Source: Actinomycetota bacterium (lineage in GTDB: Bacteria; Actinomycetota; Actinomycetes; Mycobacteriales; Mycobacteriaceae). Taken from it: a DNA stretch of 54,244 nt. Positions 8,006 to 16,537 of the stretch are shown here, piece after piece. Position numbers and translations under genes: made by a program. The stretch lies in assembly GCA_018268465.1 (NCBI GenBank), contig JAFDWN010000019.1, forward strand, positions 1 to 54,244, in the 5' to 3' direction. Under the pieces are notes generated by a model. That model saw only the letters and a program-made list of their open reading frames with translations. It ran no database searches and was not told the DNA's origin. Position 1 is the stretch's first letter. Each line of letters starts with the position of its first letter.

Positions 8006-10153
8006 GTGCTGACACACGAACAGATCGGCAAGCGGGTCAACCGGGTCGAGGGACGTGACAAGGTCACCGGCGCGGCGCGGTACTCCGCCGACACCGACGT
8101 GCCCGGCGTCACCTACGCCGCTCTCGTGCAATCGGAGGTGCCAACGGGTGCGGTCACCGAGGAGTCCCTGAGGGCCTCGGCCGCCCGCGCCGCAAGCGCC
8201 CCCGGTGTGCTGTCCGTCCTGACGCCGCTGAACTGCCCGCCGCTGCACCCGCCGCCGCCGGATATGTCCGACGACCTGCCACTGGAACGGCGCCCGCCGC
8301 TGTCGGATCTGAGCGTGCAGCACGTGGGCCAGCATATGGCGGTCGTCGTCGCCGACACTCCGGAGAACGCCGCCGCGGCCGCGGAACTCTTCGAGCTTCG
8401 TTACCTGCCGGTGTCCGGCGAGGACGAGCCGCGCGGTCCCATCCGCCACGGCAGTTACCTGCCGGACCATTTCGTGAAACTCACCGACGAGAAGCTCCAG
8501 GACCGCCGCGGCGACCCGGTGGCGGCCCCGGGCACCGGCGTGCGGGCGCGCTACACCACCGCGGTCACGACGCACTATCCGATCGAACTGTCGGCGGCGG
8601 TCGCGTGGTGGGACGGTGACAACCTGACGATCCACGACAGCACCCGCTGGATCACCGGCGAGCGCCGGGCACTGGCAGCCGGACTCGGCGTCGACGAGTC
8701 GCACGTGCGCATCCTGGCGCCACTGGTTGGCGGTGCGTTCGGCTCGAAATCCTTTCTGTGGATGCATGTTCTACTGTGTGCGGTCGCCGCGCGGGCCGTG
8801 GGCAGGCCGGTCAAGCTGGTACTGACCCGTGCACAGATGTTCACCTCGACTGGGCATCGGCCGCGCACCGTGCAGGACGTCGCCCTGCGCGCCGACGAAC
8901 GCGGGCTGATCGCCGCGACCGAACACCACACCCGCACCGAGACCTCCACCGTCGCACACTTCTGCGAGCCCGCGGGGCTGTCCAGCCGGATCCTGTACCA
9001 CTCACCGCACCTGTCGGTTTCCCACGAGGTGAGCCGGATCAACACGCCGACACCGTGTTTCATGCGTGGGCCCGGTGAGGCGCCTGGGCTGTTCGCCCTC
9101 GAGGTCGCGATGGACGAACTGGCGCACGCGCGGGGGATGGACCCGCTGCAGCTGCGCATACTCAACCACGCCGATCACGACCAGACCACCGGGAAACCGT
9201 GGTCGGGTAAGCATCTGCTGGACTGCTACCGCATCGGTGCGCAGAAGTTCGGCTGGGCGGGCCGCCCCCTCGCGGCGCGGTCGTTGCGCCGCGACGGTGT
9301 GCTGGTGGGCTGGGGGATGGCCACCGCCACCTACCCGGGGCGCCGCATGCCGGCATCGTGCGCCGTCGTCACACACCCCGACGGCAGCGTCCAATTCAGT
9401 TCGGCCACCCACGAAGTCGGCACCGGCGTGCGCACGGTCATGACCCAGATCGCCGCGGACGCCACGGGACTGCCGCTGTCGGCGGTGACATTCGTCTCCG
9501 GCGATTCCGCATTCCCGGACGCGCCCTACAGCGGCGCGTCGCAGACCACGGCGACGGTCGGCTCCGCGGTGTGGCAGGCGGGCACGGAGTGGCGTCGCCG
9601 GTTCGCCGAACTCGACCGATCCGGTGCCGCGGCGGGCTGGCCGCCGCGACTGTGCGATGCGTTGTCGTTCACGGTCGCCAGCGCGCCCGGCGCCGACGAC
9701 CGCACGGCGGTGCAGTCTTTCGGGGCGCACTTCTGCGAAGTGGAGATCGACGAGGACATCGGCAGGGCCGCGGTGACCCGGTGGGTGTCGGTCATCGACT
9801 GCGGCCGTGTGGTCAATCCGAAACTGGCCCGCAACCAGGTGATGGGTGGCGTCTTGTTCGGGATCGGTATGGCGTTACTGGAAACCGTGCCCGTCGACGC
9901 CGCAACGGGCCGGCTCATCGGCGAGTACTACGTGCCGACCCACGCCGACCGTCCCGAATTCGACATCGAATTCGTCGACACCCCCGACTACGACCTCGAC
10001 CCGGTCGGGGTGCGCGGTATCGGGGAGATCGGGACGTGCGGTGTGCCCGCGGCGGTTGCCAACGCCGTCCACCACGCCACCGGAAGGCGGCTGCGTGACC
10101 TGCCGATCACCCTGGAAGATCTGTTGGCGCCCTTCGAGCGGACGGGAGAGTAG
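8006..10153 (+). CDS. molybdenum hydroxylase large subunit, PaoC/YagR-like aldehyde oxidoreductase
   Basis: Molybdenum-cofactor subunit (about 715 residues) of a xanthine-oxidase-family enzyme that hydroxylates aldehydes or N-heterocycles with water as oxygen donor. Visible motifs: GKRVNRVEGRDKVTGAARYS at the start of the a/b-hammerhead domain, GGAFGSK at residues 242-248, FMRGPGEAPG for cofactor binding, and catalytic Glu674 in RGIGEIGTCG. The start is uncertain: GTG at VLTHEQIGK is chosen from where homology begins; a TTG lies 12 bases upstream. The order large-small-FAD and the four-Cys FAD subunit downstream point to the PaoABC/YagTSR group rather than true xanthine dehydrogenase. No XdhC/PaoD-type maturation gene is nearby. 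Confidence 0.9.
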   Translation: MLTHEQIGKRVNRVEGRDKVTGAARYSADTDVPGVTYAALVQSEVPTGAVTEESLRASAARAASAPGVLSVLTPLNCPPLHPPPPDMSDDLPLERRPPLSDLSVQHVGQHMAVVVADTPENAAAAAELFELRYLPVSGEDEPRGPIRHGSYLPDHFVKLTDEKLQDRRGDPVAAPGTGVRARYTTAVTTHYPIELSAAVAWWDGDNLTIHDSTRWITGERRALAAGLGVDESHVRILAPLVGGAFGSKSFLWMHVLLCAVAARAVGRPVKLVLTRAQMFTSTGHRPRTVQDVALRADERGLIAATEHHTRTETSTVAHFCEPAGLSSRILYHSPHLSVSHEVSRINTPTPCFMRGPGEAPGLFALEVAMDELAHARGMDPLQLRILNHADHDQTTGKPWSGKHLLDCYRIGAQKFGWAGRPLAARSLRRDGVLVGWGMATATYPGRRMPASCAVVTHPDGSVQFSSATHEVGTGVRTVMTQIAADATGLPLSAVTFVSGDSAFPDAPYSGASQTTATVGSAVWQAGTEWRRRFAELDRSGAAAGWPPRLCDALSFTVASAPGADDRTAVQSFGAHFCEVEIDEDIGRAAVTRWVSVIDCGRVVNPKLARNQVMGGVLFGIGMALLETVPVDAATGRLIGEYYVPTHADRPEFDIEFVDTPDYDLDPVGVRGIGEIGTCGVPAAVANAVHHATGRRLRDLPITLEDLLAPFERTGE

Positions 10154-10157
10154 GACG

Positions 10158-10688
10158 ATGGAGATCGCGCTGCACGTCAACGGCGCCCCTGTCGGCGTCG
10201 ACGTCGACGTCCGGACCACTCTGCTGGACCTGCTACGGGAACGGTTGGGGCTCACGGGTACGAAGAAGGGCTGTGACCACGGGCTGTGCGGGGCATGCAC
10301 GGTATCGGTCGACGGGGAGCGGGTGCTGGCCTGCCTCACGCTGGCCGTGACGGTGGACGGCGCCGATGTGCTGACCATCGAGGGCATCGCTGACGGGCCG
10401 GAACTGCATCCGCTGCAGCAGTCCTTCCTCGACCACGACGGTCTCCAGTGCGGCTACTGCACACCGGGACAGATCTCGTCGGCCCGTGCCATGCTCGCCG
10501 AGCATGCGCGCGGCGACCTGAGCGCGGCGTCCTTCGGATGTCCCCGCGATGCGGTGATAAGCGGACGGATCGCGTTGAGCAACAGTGAGATCCGCGAACG
10601 GATGGCGGGGAACATCTGCCGCTGCGGCGCCTACGCCAACATCGTCGACGCGATCGCCGCCGCGGCGGGTGCGGAGCAGAACCGATGA
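10158..10688 (+). CDS. molybdenum hydroxylase small subunit, two 2Fe-2S clusters
   Basis: Electron-transfer subunit of 176 residues for the upstream large subunit. The plant-type ferredoxin cluster uses Cys39, Cys44, Cys47 and Cys59 (GCDHGLCGACTVSVDG). The second cluster uses Cys98 and Cys101 (QCGYCTPGQ) and Cys154 and Cys156 (NICRCGAYANIVDAI). Unlike E. coli PaoA it has no Tat signal, so the complex is presumably cytoplasmic. An insertion around residues 120-140 (GDLSAASFGCPRDAVISG) lengthens it slightly and adds a cysteine. It starts 4 bp after the large-subunit stop and its stop overlaps the FAD gene start (ATGA). Confidence 0.93.
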   Translation: MEIALHVNGAPVGVDVDVRTTLLDLLRERLGLTGTKKGCDHGLCGACTVSVDGERVLACLTLAVTVDGADVLTIEGIADGPELHPLQQSFLDHDGLQCGYCTPGQISSARAMLAEHARGDLSAASFGCPRDAVISGRIALSNSEIRERMAGNICRCGAYANIVDAIAAAAGAEQNR

Positions 10689-11686
10689 AAACCTTCGAGT
10701 TCCAGCGCGCGACATCGGTCGGCGACGCCGTCGCGCGCGCCGTGTCCACCGGCGGGCGGTACCTCGCCGGCGGCACGAATATGGTGGATCTGATGAAGTA
10801 CGGCGCGGAGTCCCCCGCGGTGCTCATCGACGTGCGCCGCCTCGGGCTGGATCGGGTGACCGCGACGGAATCGGGCGGTGTGCTGATCGGGGCGGGAGTG
10901 ACGAATAGCGCCGTCGCCAACCACCCGCTGATCCGCACCCGCTATCCGGTGCTGTCGCAGGCCATCCTCAGCGGTGCGACCACACAGTTGCGCAATATGG
11001 CGACCGCGGGCGGCAACCTCGTCCAACGCACCCGCTGCCCCTATTTCATGGATCCGGGCTTTGCGGCGTGCAACAAACGGGAGCCGGGCAGCGGATGCGC
11101 GGCACGCGCCGGATTCCACCGCGAGCATGCCGTTTTCGGTGCGAGCGAATCGTGTGTCGCGGTGCATCCCTCGGATATGGCTGTCGCGCTGGCCATCCTG
11201 GACGCCCGGATCCGTAGCGAGGGGCCCCGCGGAGTGCGGGTGATCCCGATCGGGGAGTTCTTCCGGCTGCCCGGGGATACCCCGGCGGTGGACAACTCCC
11301 TCGGTGCGGCCGAACTCATCACCGGAATCGAGCTTCCCCCATCGCCGTTCGCCGATGCGTCGTGGTATCTGAAGGTCCGCGATCGGCACAGTTACGCGTT
11401 CGCACTGGTGTCGGTGGCGGTCGGACTGGAGGTCTCCGGCGGCGTCGTGCGGACCGCGGGCATCGCCCTCGGCGGGGTCGCGGCCACGCCGTGGCGGGTC
11501 GGCGAGGCCGAGACGAGCCTGGTGGGGCGGCGGCCGGGGAGCGCATCGTTTCACGCCGCGGCGCGGATGGCGCTGCGCGGCGCGGAACCGCTGGCGCACA
11601 ACGGTTTCAAGGTGGATCTCGGAAAACGCGCGGTGGTGCGTGCGCTCAGCCTCGCCGTCCGTGAGCGGGGTCAGCCGGCTTCGTGA
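10685..11686 (+). CDS. molybdenum hydroxylase FAD subunit with PaoB-like extra cysteine cluster
   Basis: FAD-binding medium subunit, 333 residues, passing electrons from the 2Fe-2S subunit to an acceptor. FAD motifs are AGGTNMVDLMK near residue 30 and TAGGNLVQRT near 105-115. Four cysteines at 118, 129, 138 and 157 (TRC, AAC, GSGC, ESC) match the insertion known in E. coli PaoB (YagS), where they hold an additional 4Fe-4S cluster. This supports assignment as a PaoABC-type aldehyde oxidoreductase. The gene is coupled to the small subunit by ATGA and its 3' end overlaps the convergent regulator by 16 bp. Confidence 0.92.
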   Translation: MKTFEFQRATSVGDAVARAVSTGGRYLAGGTNMVDLMKYGAESPAVLIDVRRLGLDRVTATESGGVLIGAGVTNSAVANHPLIRTRYPVLSQAILSGATTQLRNMATAGGNLVQRTRCPYFMDPGFAACNKREPGSGCAARAGFHREHAVFGASESCVAVHPSDMAVALAILDARIRSEGPRGVRVIPIGEFFRLPGDTPAVDNSLGAAELITGIELPPSPFADASWYLKVRDRHSYAFALVSVAVGLEVSGGVVRTAGIALGGVAATPWRVGEAETSLVGRRPGSASFHAAARMALRGAEPLAHNGFKVDLGKRAVVRALSLAVRERGQPAS

Positions 11687-13515
11687 CGCAGCGCCACGTC
11701 GCGCACCGTCAGCGCGGTGCTGAAATGAGCGGTCACGGAGGGATCGGTCAGGTCGGCCGAACACAACTGCTCGATGCGCCGCACGCGTTGCCCGACGGTG
11801 TTGGGGTGGATGTGCAGCCGGGTGGCCGTGCTCGCTCTGTCGAGCCGGCAGGCCAGGTAGGTGCGCAGCGTATCCAGCAGTTCGGTGCGGTGCCTGCCGT
11901 CGTAGTCGAGCACCGGTCCGAGGGTACGGTCGGCGAAGGCGATCAACTGGGCGGTGTCCTCGAGTTGCAGCAGTAGCCCGGCGAGTCCCAGATCATCCAG
12001 CGGCACAACGGTGTTCGTACGTCCCGAACGCACCGCGATGTCGAGTGCGCCCTTGGCGACGCGGTAGGCGTGCGCGTAGCCGTCCGTCCGCTTGTCCACA
12101 TCGATGCCGAACCCGTATACCGCGACGGTGGCGGAACCGCCGGCCGCGGCCATGGTGCGTTGCACCAGCGCGGCGGCGTCGGCCACCCCGGCCGGGGAGC
12201 CGGCGGGAGCCGTCGGTGCGCCCGCGCCCTGCGCGCCGGTGGGCCAGAGCACCACGATGTCGCCGCGGTACATCGCGGCCAGGGGTCGCGGCCGGTAGGA
12301 CCGCAGCGCATCGGACACCGCCGACAGCGACCTGGAGAACGCCCGCCCCGACGACGGCTCGGTGGCGCCGAGCGAGCCCACCATCGCCGTGTGGGGCCGC
12401 CCCAGATCATGACCCAGCAGGGTGGCTCGGGCCATCAGCTGTTTGGTCGGCGCCGCGGGGCCGGTGAGCAGTTCGGCGAGAAGTTCACCGCGCAGCCGGT
12501 GTTCGACCTCGACCCCGGTACGGACGCGCAGCAACTCCAGGGCGACGACGATGGACGCGTGCTCGATGGCGCGGACCCCGATCGTGTCCGGTGGTTCGGG
12601 GTCCTCGGGTATCCAGATCCGCGCGGCGACTTCGCCGTTGAGTCGCGCCGTCGAGACCAGCGCGACGGGGCCGGCCGGTGCGTCGCCGGCCACCCGCACC
12701 GGCGTCGACGAAGCGTCCGGGTCGATGGCGGCGGTGCGGCGCTGTGCTGCGCCGGGCAGCGCGGCGGGATCACCCGCGACCGCCAGCATCTCGTGCCGGG
12801 CGTCCTCGATGAGGACGGTGCGCCCGACGAGTTCGGTCAGCACCGCCGCGATCCCGTCGACGCCGCCGGAGCGCAACGTGACGGCCAGCAGTCGCTGGTG
12901 GATCCGCTCGGAGCGGGCCAGCGCGTCACGCTGTTCGAGCAGCGAGGCGGTGAGACCGCGCAATTCGTCGAGCATGCGGGCGGACGTCAGTGCGATCGCG
13001 GCATGGTTCGCCAGCAACGTCAGCTGTTCGATCTCGGCGTCGGCGAAGGTGTGCTCGGGGCGGTAGTAACCGTTGAGGGTGCCGAGGACGTTGTTGCCCG
13101 CCACCAGGGGGACGCAGACGATCGCCCGGTATCCCTCCGCGCGGGCGACACCCCCCCACGGGGCGAACCCGGCCTCGGCGGTGATGTCACGGATCGCCAC
13201 CGGCCTGCCGCTGTGGAACGCGCGGCTCGACGGCGCGGTGCTGTCGAGCCGAACCGGGTGGTCGCTGTTGGTGCGGGCGACGTAGTCGGCGGACAACCCG
13301 CTCCACCCCGTGATGACCAGATCCCGCCGCTGCCGATCAGGGGTGAGCACACCGCAGAAGTCGAACCCGAGCAGCGACCGCGCCGTCGCCGCCACGAGGT
13401 GGAGCACCTCGCGCGGATCCATCTCGGAGGTGGCCGCCGCGCTGAGCGTCTTGAGCGCGTCGAGCCAACGCACCAGTTCAGCGGCTGGTGGAGTGTCGCT
13501 CGCCGCGGTATCCAT
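11671..13515 (-). CDS. GAF and PucR-type helix-turn-helix transcriptional regulator
   Basis: Regulator of 614 residues. An N-terminal GAF-type sensor domain spans about residues 30-185 (LHLVAATARSLLGFDFCGVL ... TLLANHAAIALTSARML), a predicted helical linker follows (LLEQRDALARSERIHQRLL), then a CdaR/GGDEF-like central part. The C-terminal PucR helix-turn-helix reads RLHIHPNTVGQRVRRIEQL. Such proteins usually activate adjacent catabolic genes in response to a pathway compound bound by GAF. It is divergent from the aldehyde dehydrogenase operon across a 105-bp spacer and convergent with the molybdenum hydroxylase genes, so the former is the more likely target. Confidence 0.88.
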   Translation of the reverse strand: MDTAASDTPPAAELVRWLDALKTLSAAATSEMDPREVLHLVAATARSLLGFDFCGVLTPDRQRRDLVITGWSGLSADYVARTNSDHPVRLDSTAPSSRAFHSGRPVAIRDITAEAGFAPWGGVARAEGYRAIVCVPLVAGNNVLGTLNGYYRPEHTFADAEIEQLTLLANHAAIALTSARMLDELRGLTASLLEQRDALARSERIHQRLLAVTLRSGGVDGIAAVLTELVGRTVLIEDARHEMLAVAGDPAALPGAAQRRTAAIDPDASSTPVRVAGDAPAGPVALVSTARLNGEVAARIWIPEDPEPPDTIGVRAIEHASIVVALELLRVRTGVEVEHRLRGELLAELLTGPAAPTKQLMARATLLGHDLGRPHTAMVGSLGATEPSSGRAFSRSLSAVSDALRSYRPRPLAAMYRGDIVVLWPTGAQGAGAPTAPAGSPAGVADAAALVQRTMAAAGGSATVAVYGFGIDVDKRTDGYAHAYRVAKGALDIAVRSGRTNTVVPLDDLGLAGLLLQLEDTAQLIAFADRTLGPVLDYDGRHRTELLDTLRTYLACRLDRASTATRLHIHPNTVGQRVRRIEQLCSADLTDPSVTAHFSTALTVRDVALRHEAG

Positions 13516-13570
13516 CGACTCATCATCACACAGGCCGTTATGTCAGCATCGACATTCAACAGGTCGAGTT

Positions 13571-13586
13571 ATGTTTCCACAAACAT
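13571..13586. promoter_or_regulatory. candidate operator between the PucR-type regulator and the aldehyde dehydrogenase
   Basis: ATGTTT-CCAC-AAACAT is a perfect 6-4-6 inverted repeat. The heptamer GTTATGT occurs twice in the same spacer, at 13537 and 13568, the second overlapping the palindrome. The local sequence is AT-richer than its surroundings. The position suits binding by the divergent regulator; that link is inference. Confidence 0.45.
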
Positions 13587-13620
13587 TGATGCACGTCACA
13601 TGTCTGCACACACTCGATGC

Positions 13621-15120
13621 ATGACTGCCGTGCAACCCCACGCGATCGACCGCGACACCCCGCGGCCCGCCGCGACCGAACCACACCGCGAGATCCTCAA
13701 CCCCGCGACCGGCGCGGTGATTCAGACCGTCGCCGAACATGGCCCCGCCGACGTGGACGCCGCCGTGGCCCGCGCCCGTGCCGCCTTCGACGACGGCCCG
13801 TGGCCCCGGCTGACCCGCAGCGAACGCGCCCGGCTGCTGCTGCGCATCGCTGACGCGATCGAAGCCAACTCCGAGCGGCTCTTCCGGCTGGAAACCCGCA
13901 ACAACGGCAGGCCGATCACCGAGACCCGCGCGCAGCTGTCCCGCGTCCCCGAATGGTTCCGCTACAACGCGGGGCTGCTCGCCGCGCAGCGACACGCGGT
14001 GCTGCCCGGTGACGGGCCTTACCTCACCTACCAGCAGCGGCTGCCGCTGGGTGTTTGCGGCATCATCACGCCGTTCAACCACCCGATGCTCATCGCCGCC
14101 CGCAGCGTGTCCGCGGCCCTGGCCAACGGCAACACCGTCGTGGTCAAACCGTCGGAGCTGACCCCGCTGACCACTCTGGAACTGGTCCGCATCATGGCGG
14201 AGGCGGGTTTGCCCGAGGATGTCGTCGTGGTGGTCACCGGCGGGCGTGACGCGGGCGTCCGGCTCACCGCGCATCCCGGCATCGCCAAGATCACCCTCAC
14301 TGGCGGCACCGAAGCCGGCCGGGCCGCCGCGGTCGCCACAGCGGCGCGATTCGCCAGGGTCACCGCCGAACTGGGTGGCAAGACACCCGTTCTCGTCTTC
14401 GACGACATCGACCCGGTCGCCGCGGCCGAGGGTGCGGCCTTCGCGTCGTTCGTGGCCGCCGGCCAATCCTGTGTCGCGGGATCGAGGTTCCTGGTCCAGC
14501 GGGGTGTCTACGATCCCTTCGTCGCGGCGCTCTCCGAGCGGGCCCGCGCCATCCGGGTCGGCGACCCGACCGAGTCCGACACCCAGATGGGTCCGTTGAT
14601 CAGCGCCCGTCAGCGCGACAAGGTCCGCGCGCTCATCGACACGGGAATGCGTGAAGGCGCCCGCCTGGCCGCGGGCGGTTCGGTGCCGCACCTCCCGGAA
14701 TCGTTGCGGGACGGCTTCTTCGTCGAACCGACGGTGCTCGCCGATGCCACCATGGAAATGACAGTGGCCCGCGAGGAGATCTTCGGGCCTGTCGCGGTGG
14801 TGATCCCGTTCGACGACGAGGCCGACGCCGTCGCGATGGCCAACGACAATGTCTACGGACTCGGTGCCGGCGTGTGGACCACCGATCTGGCCCGCGCGCA
14901 CCGAGTCGCGGCGCGCATCGTCGCGGGCATGGTGTGGATCAACGACCACCACCGCCTGGAGCCGTCGCTGCCCTGGGGCGGGGTCAAGGAGTCGGGCATC
15001 GGCAAGGACGCCGGCACCGAATCCTTCGACGATTTCTCCTGGATCAAGACGATCGTCGTGCGCACGGCCGCCGACCATGTCGACTGGTTCGGCGCCACCG
15101 ACAACACCCGGCTCAACTGA
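13621..15120 (+). CDS. NAD(P)-dependent aldehyde dehydrogenase
   Basis: Aldehyde dehydrogenase superfamily enzyme, 499 residues, oxidising an aldehyde to the acid with NAD(P). Catalytic Cys284 lies in GQSCVAG and the general base Glu250 in ELGGKTP; the cofactor segment PFNHPMLIAARSVSAALANGNTVVVKPSE precedes them in the usual order. The C-terminal PWGGVKESGIGKDAG motif is complete. An ATG seven codons upstream (MSAHTRC) is an alternative start; neither has a clear ribosome binding site. It heads a likely operon with the MFS carrier 34 bp downstream. Substrate is unknown. Confidence 0.93.
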   Translation: MTAVQPHAIDRDTPRPAATEPHREILNPATGAVIQTVAEHGPADVDAAVARARAAFDDGPWPRLTRSERARLLLRIADAIEANSERLFRLETRNNGRPITETRAQLSRVPEWFRYNAGLLAAQRHAVLPGDGPYLTYQQRLPLGVCGIITPFNHPMLIAARSVSAALANGNTVVVKPSELTPLTTLELVRIMAEAGLPEDVVVVVTGGRDAGVRLTAHPGIAKITLTGGTEAGRAAAVATAARFARVTAELGGKTPVLVFDDIDPVAAAEGAAFASFVAAGQSCVAGSRFLVQRGVYDPFVAALSERARAIRVGDPTESDTQMGPLISARQRDKVRALIDTGMREGARLAAGGSVPHLPESLRDGFFVEPTVLADATMEMTVAREEIFGPVAVVIPFDDEADAVAMANDNVYGLGAGVWTTDLARAHRVAARIVAGMVWINDHHRLEPSLPWGGVKESGIGKDAGTESFDDFSWIKTIVVRTAADHVDWFGATDNTRLN

Positions 15121-15154
15121 CCCCCCGAAATCCCTACTCAGAAGGACGATTCAC

Positions 15155-16537
15155 GTGTCGATCCACACGAACTCGGCGGCATCGCAACGCCGCGGCGGAT
15201 GGCGCGGCGAGATCAGCCGCGTGCAATGGCTGGTGCTGGCGGGCACCACGTTGGGCTGGGGACTGGACGGCTTCGCCGGCAGCCTCTACGTCCTGGTGCT
15301 CGGCCCCGCGATGTCGGAGCTGTTACCCAACAGCGGTATCGAGGTCGCGCCGTCGTCGATCGGATTCTACGGCGGCCTGACCGTGACACTGTTCCTGCTC
15401 GGCTGGGCCACCGGCGGCATCCTGTTCGGCATCCTGGCCGACTATTTCGGGCGGACCCGGGTGTTGTCGCTGGGCATTCTGACCTACGCGGTGTTCACCG
15501 CGCTCGCGGCCTTCTCCGACACCTGGTGGCAGCTGGGGATCCTGCGGTTCATCGCGGGCGTCGGATCCGGTGTGGAGGCACCCGTCGGTGCCGCGCTGAT
15601 CGCCGAAACCTGGCGCAACCGCCACCGGGCGCGCGCCGGGGGCATCATGATGAGCGGCTATGCAGGCGGATTCTTCGTCGCCGCTGCGGTTTACGCACTG
15701 TTCGCCAGTCACGGCTGGCGTCCCATGCTCGCCCTCGCGGTGCTGCCCGCGCTGCTGGTGTGGTTCATCCGCAGGTACGTACCCGAGCCGGAGGAGTTCG
15801 GCGCCCACATCGAGGCGCGCAAGGAACGCAAGCGGCTGGGCCGCCGCGCCGCGCACGACCGGTTCGTGCTGCACCGACTGTTCACCCCTCCGCTGCTGCG
15901 CCCCATGCTGGTGTGCACCGCGCTGGCATCGGGTTCGCTCATCGCGTTCTGGAGCGTCTCGACGTGGTATCCACAGATCATCCGGCAATTCAGCGCCGCC
16001 GCCGGGCTGGCCAAGGATGTCGCCGACCATCGGGTCGCCATCGCGTCCATGCTTTTCAACGCGGGCGGAATCGTCGGCTACGCGGCGTGGGGTTTCATCG
16101 CCGACGCCATCGGGCGGCGCAAGACGTTCGCGCTCAGCTTCGCGGTCTCGGCCGCCGCGATCGCGTACACCTTCGGATTCGAGCGGGGCTACACCGAATT
16201 CCTGTTCGTCATGCCCATTCTCGGCTTCGGCCTGTTCGGCGCGCTCTCCGGGACCTTCATCTACGGTCCCGAACTGTTTCCGCTGAGTGTGCGCGCCACC
16301 GCGTTGGCCGTGTGCAACAGTGCCGGCCGATTCCTGACCGCCTTCGGCCCGCTTGTCGCCGGGGTCATCGCCACCTCGTGGTTCGGTGGCAACCTCGGCC
16401 TGGCCACCGCGTCGGTCGCCGCACTCGGGCTCATCGCCCTCGCCGGCCTGGCGTTCGCCCCGGAGACGCGGGGCCTGCCGCTGCCCGTCGACCCGATCGA
16501 ACATCCCGCCCACCACACCGAGAAGAGCGAATCATGA
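15155..16537 (+). CDS. MFS transporter, metabolite:H+ symporter type
   Basis: Twelve-helix major facilitator carrier of 460 residues. The MFS loop 2-3 signature is GILADYFGRTRVLSLGI and a second copy in the other half is GFIADAIGRRKTFALSF. Helix 4 RFIAGVGSGVEAPVGAALIAE and helix 5 GIMMSGYAGGFFVAAAVYA resemble aromatic-acid or metabolite:H+ symporters. The GTG start has GAAGGACG upstream. Its stop overlaps the next start (ATGA), so it is coupled to the monooxygenase and probably imports the substrate of this pathway. Confidence 0.9.
   Translation: MSIHTNSAASQRRGGWRGEISRVQWLVLAGTTLGWGLDGFAGSLYVLVLGPAMSELLPNSGIEVAPSSIGFYGGLTVTLFLLGWATGGILFGILADYFGRTRVLSLGILTYAVFTALAAFSDTWWQLGILRFIAGVGSGVEAPVGAALIAETWRNRHRARAGGIMMSGYAGGFFVAAAVYALFASHGWRPMLALAVLPALLVWFIRRYVPEPEEFGAHIEARKERKRLGRRAAHDRFVLHRLFTPPLLRPMLVCTALASGSLIAFWSVSTWYPQIIRQFSAAAGLAKDVADHRVAIASMLFNAGGIVGYAAWGFIADAIGRRKTFALSFAVSAAAIAYTFGFERGYTEFLFVMPILGFGLFGALSGTFIYGPELFPLSVRATALAVCNSAGRFLTAFGPLVAGVIATSWFGGNLGLATASVAALGLIALAGLAFAPETRGLPLPVDPIEHPAHHTEKSES

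Noticed and set aside
12070-13599. Long open frame on the plus strand continuous with the aldehyde dehydrogenase
   Set aside because: It is antisense to the PucR-type regulator, is Arg/Gly-rich without family motifs, and the aldehyde dehydrogenase homology begins only near 13621.
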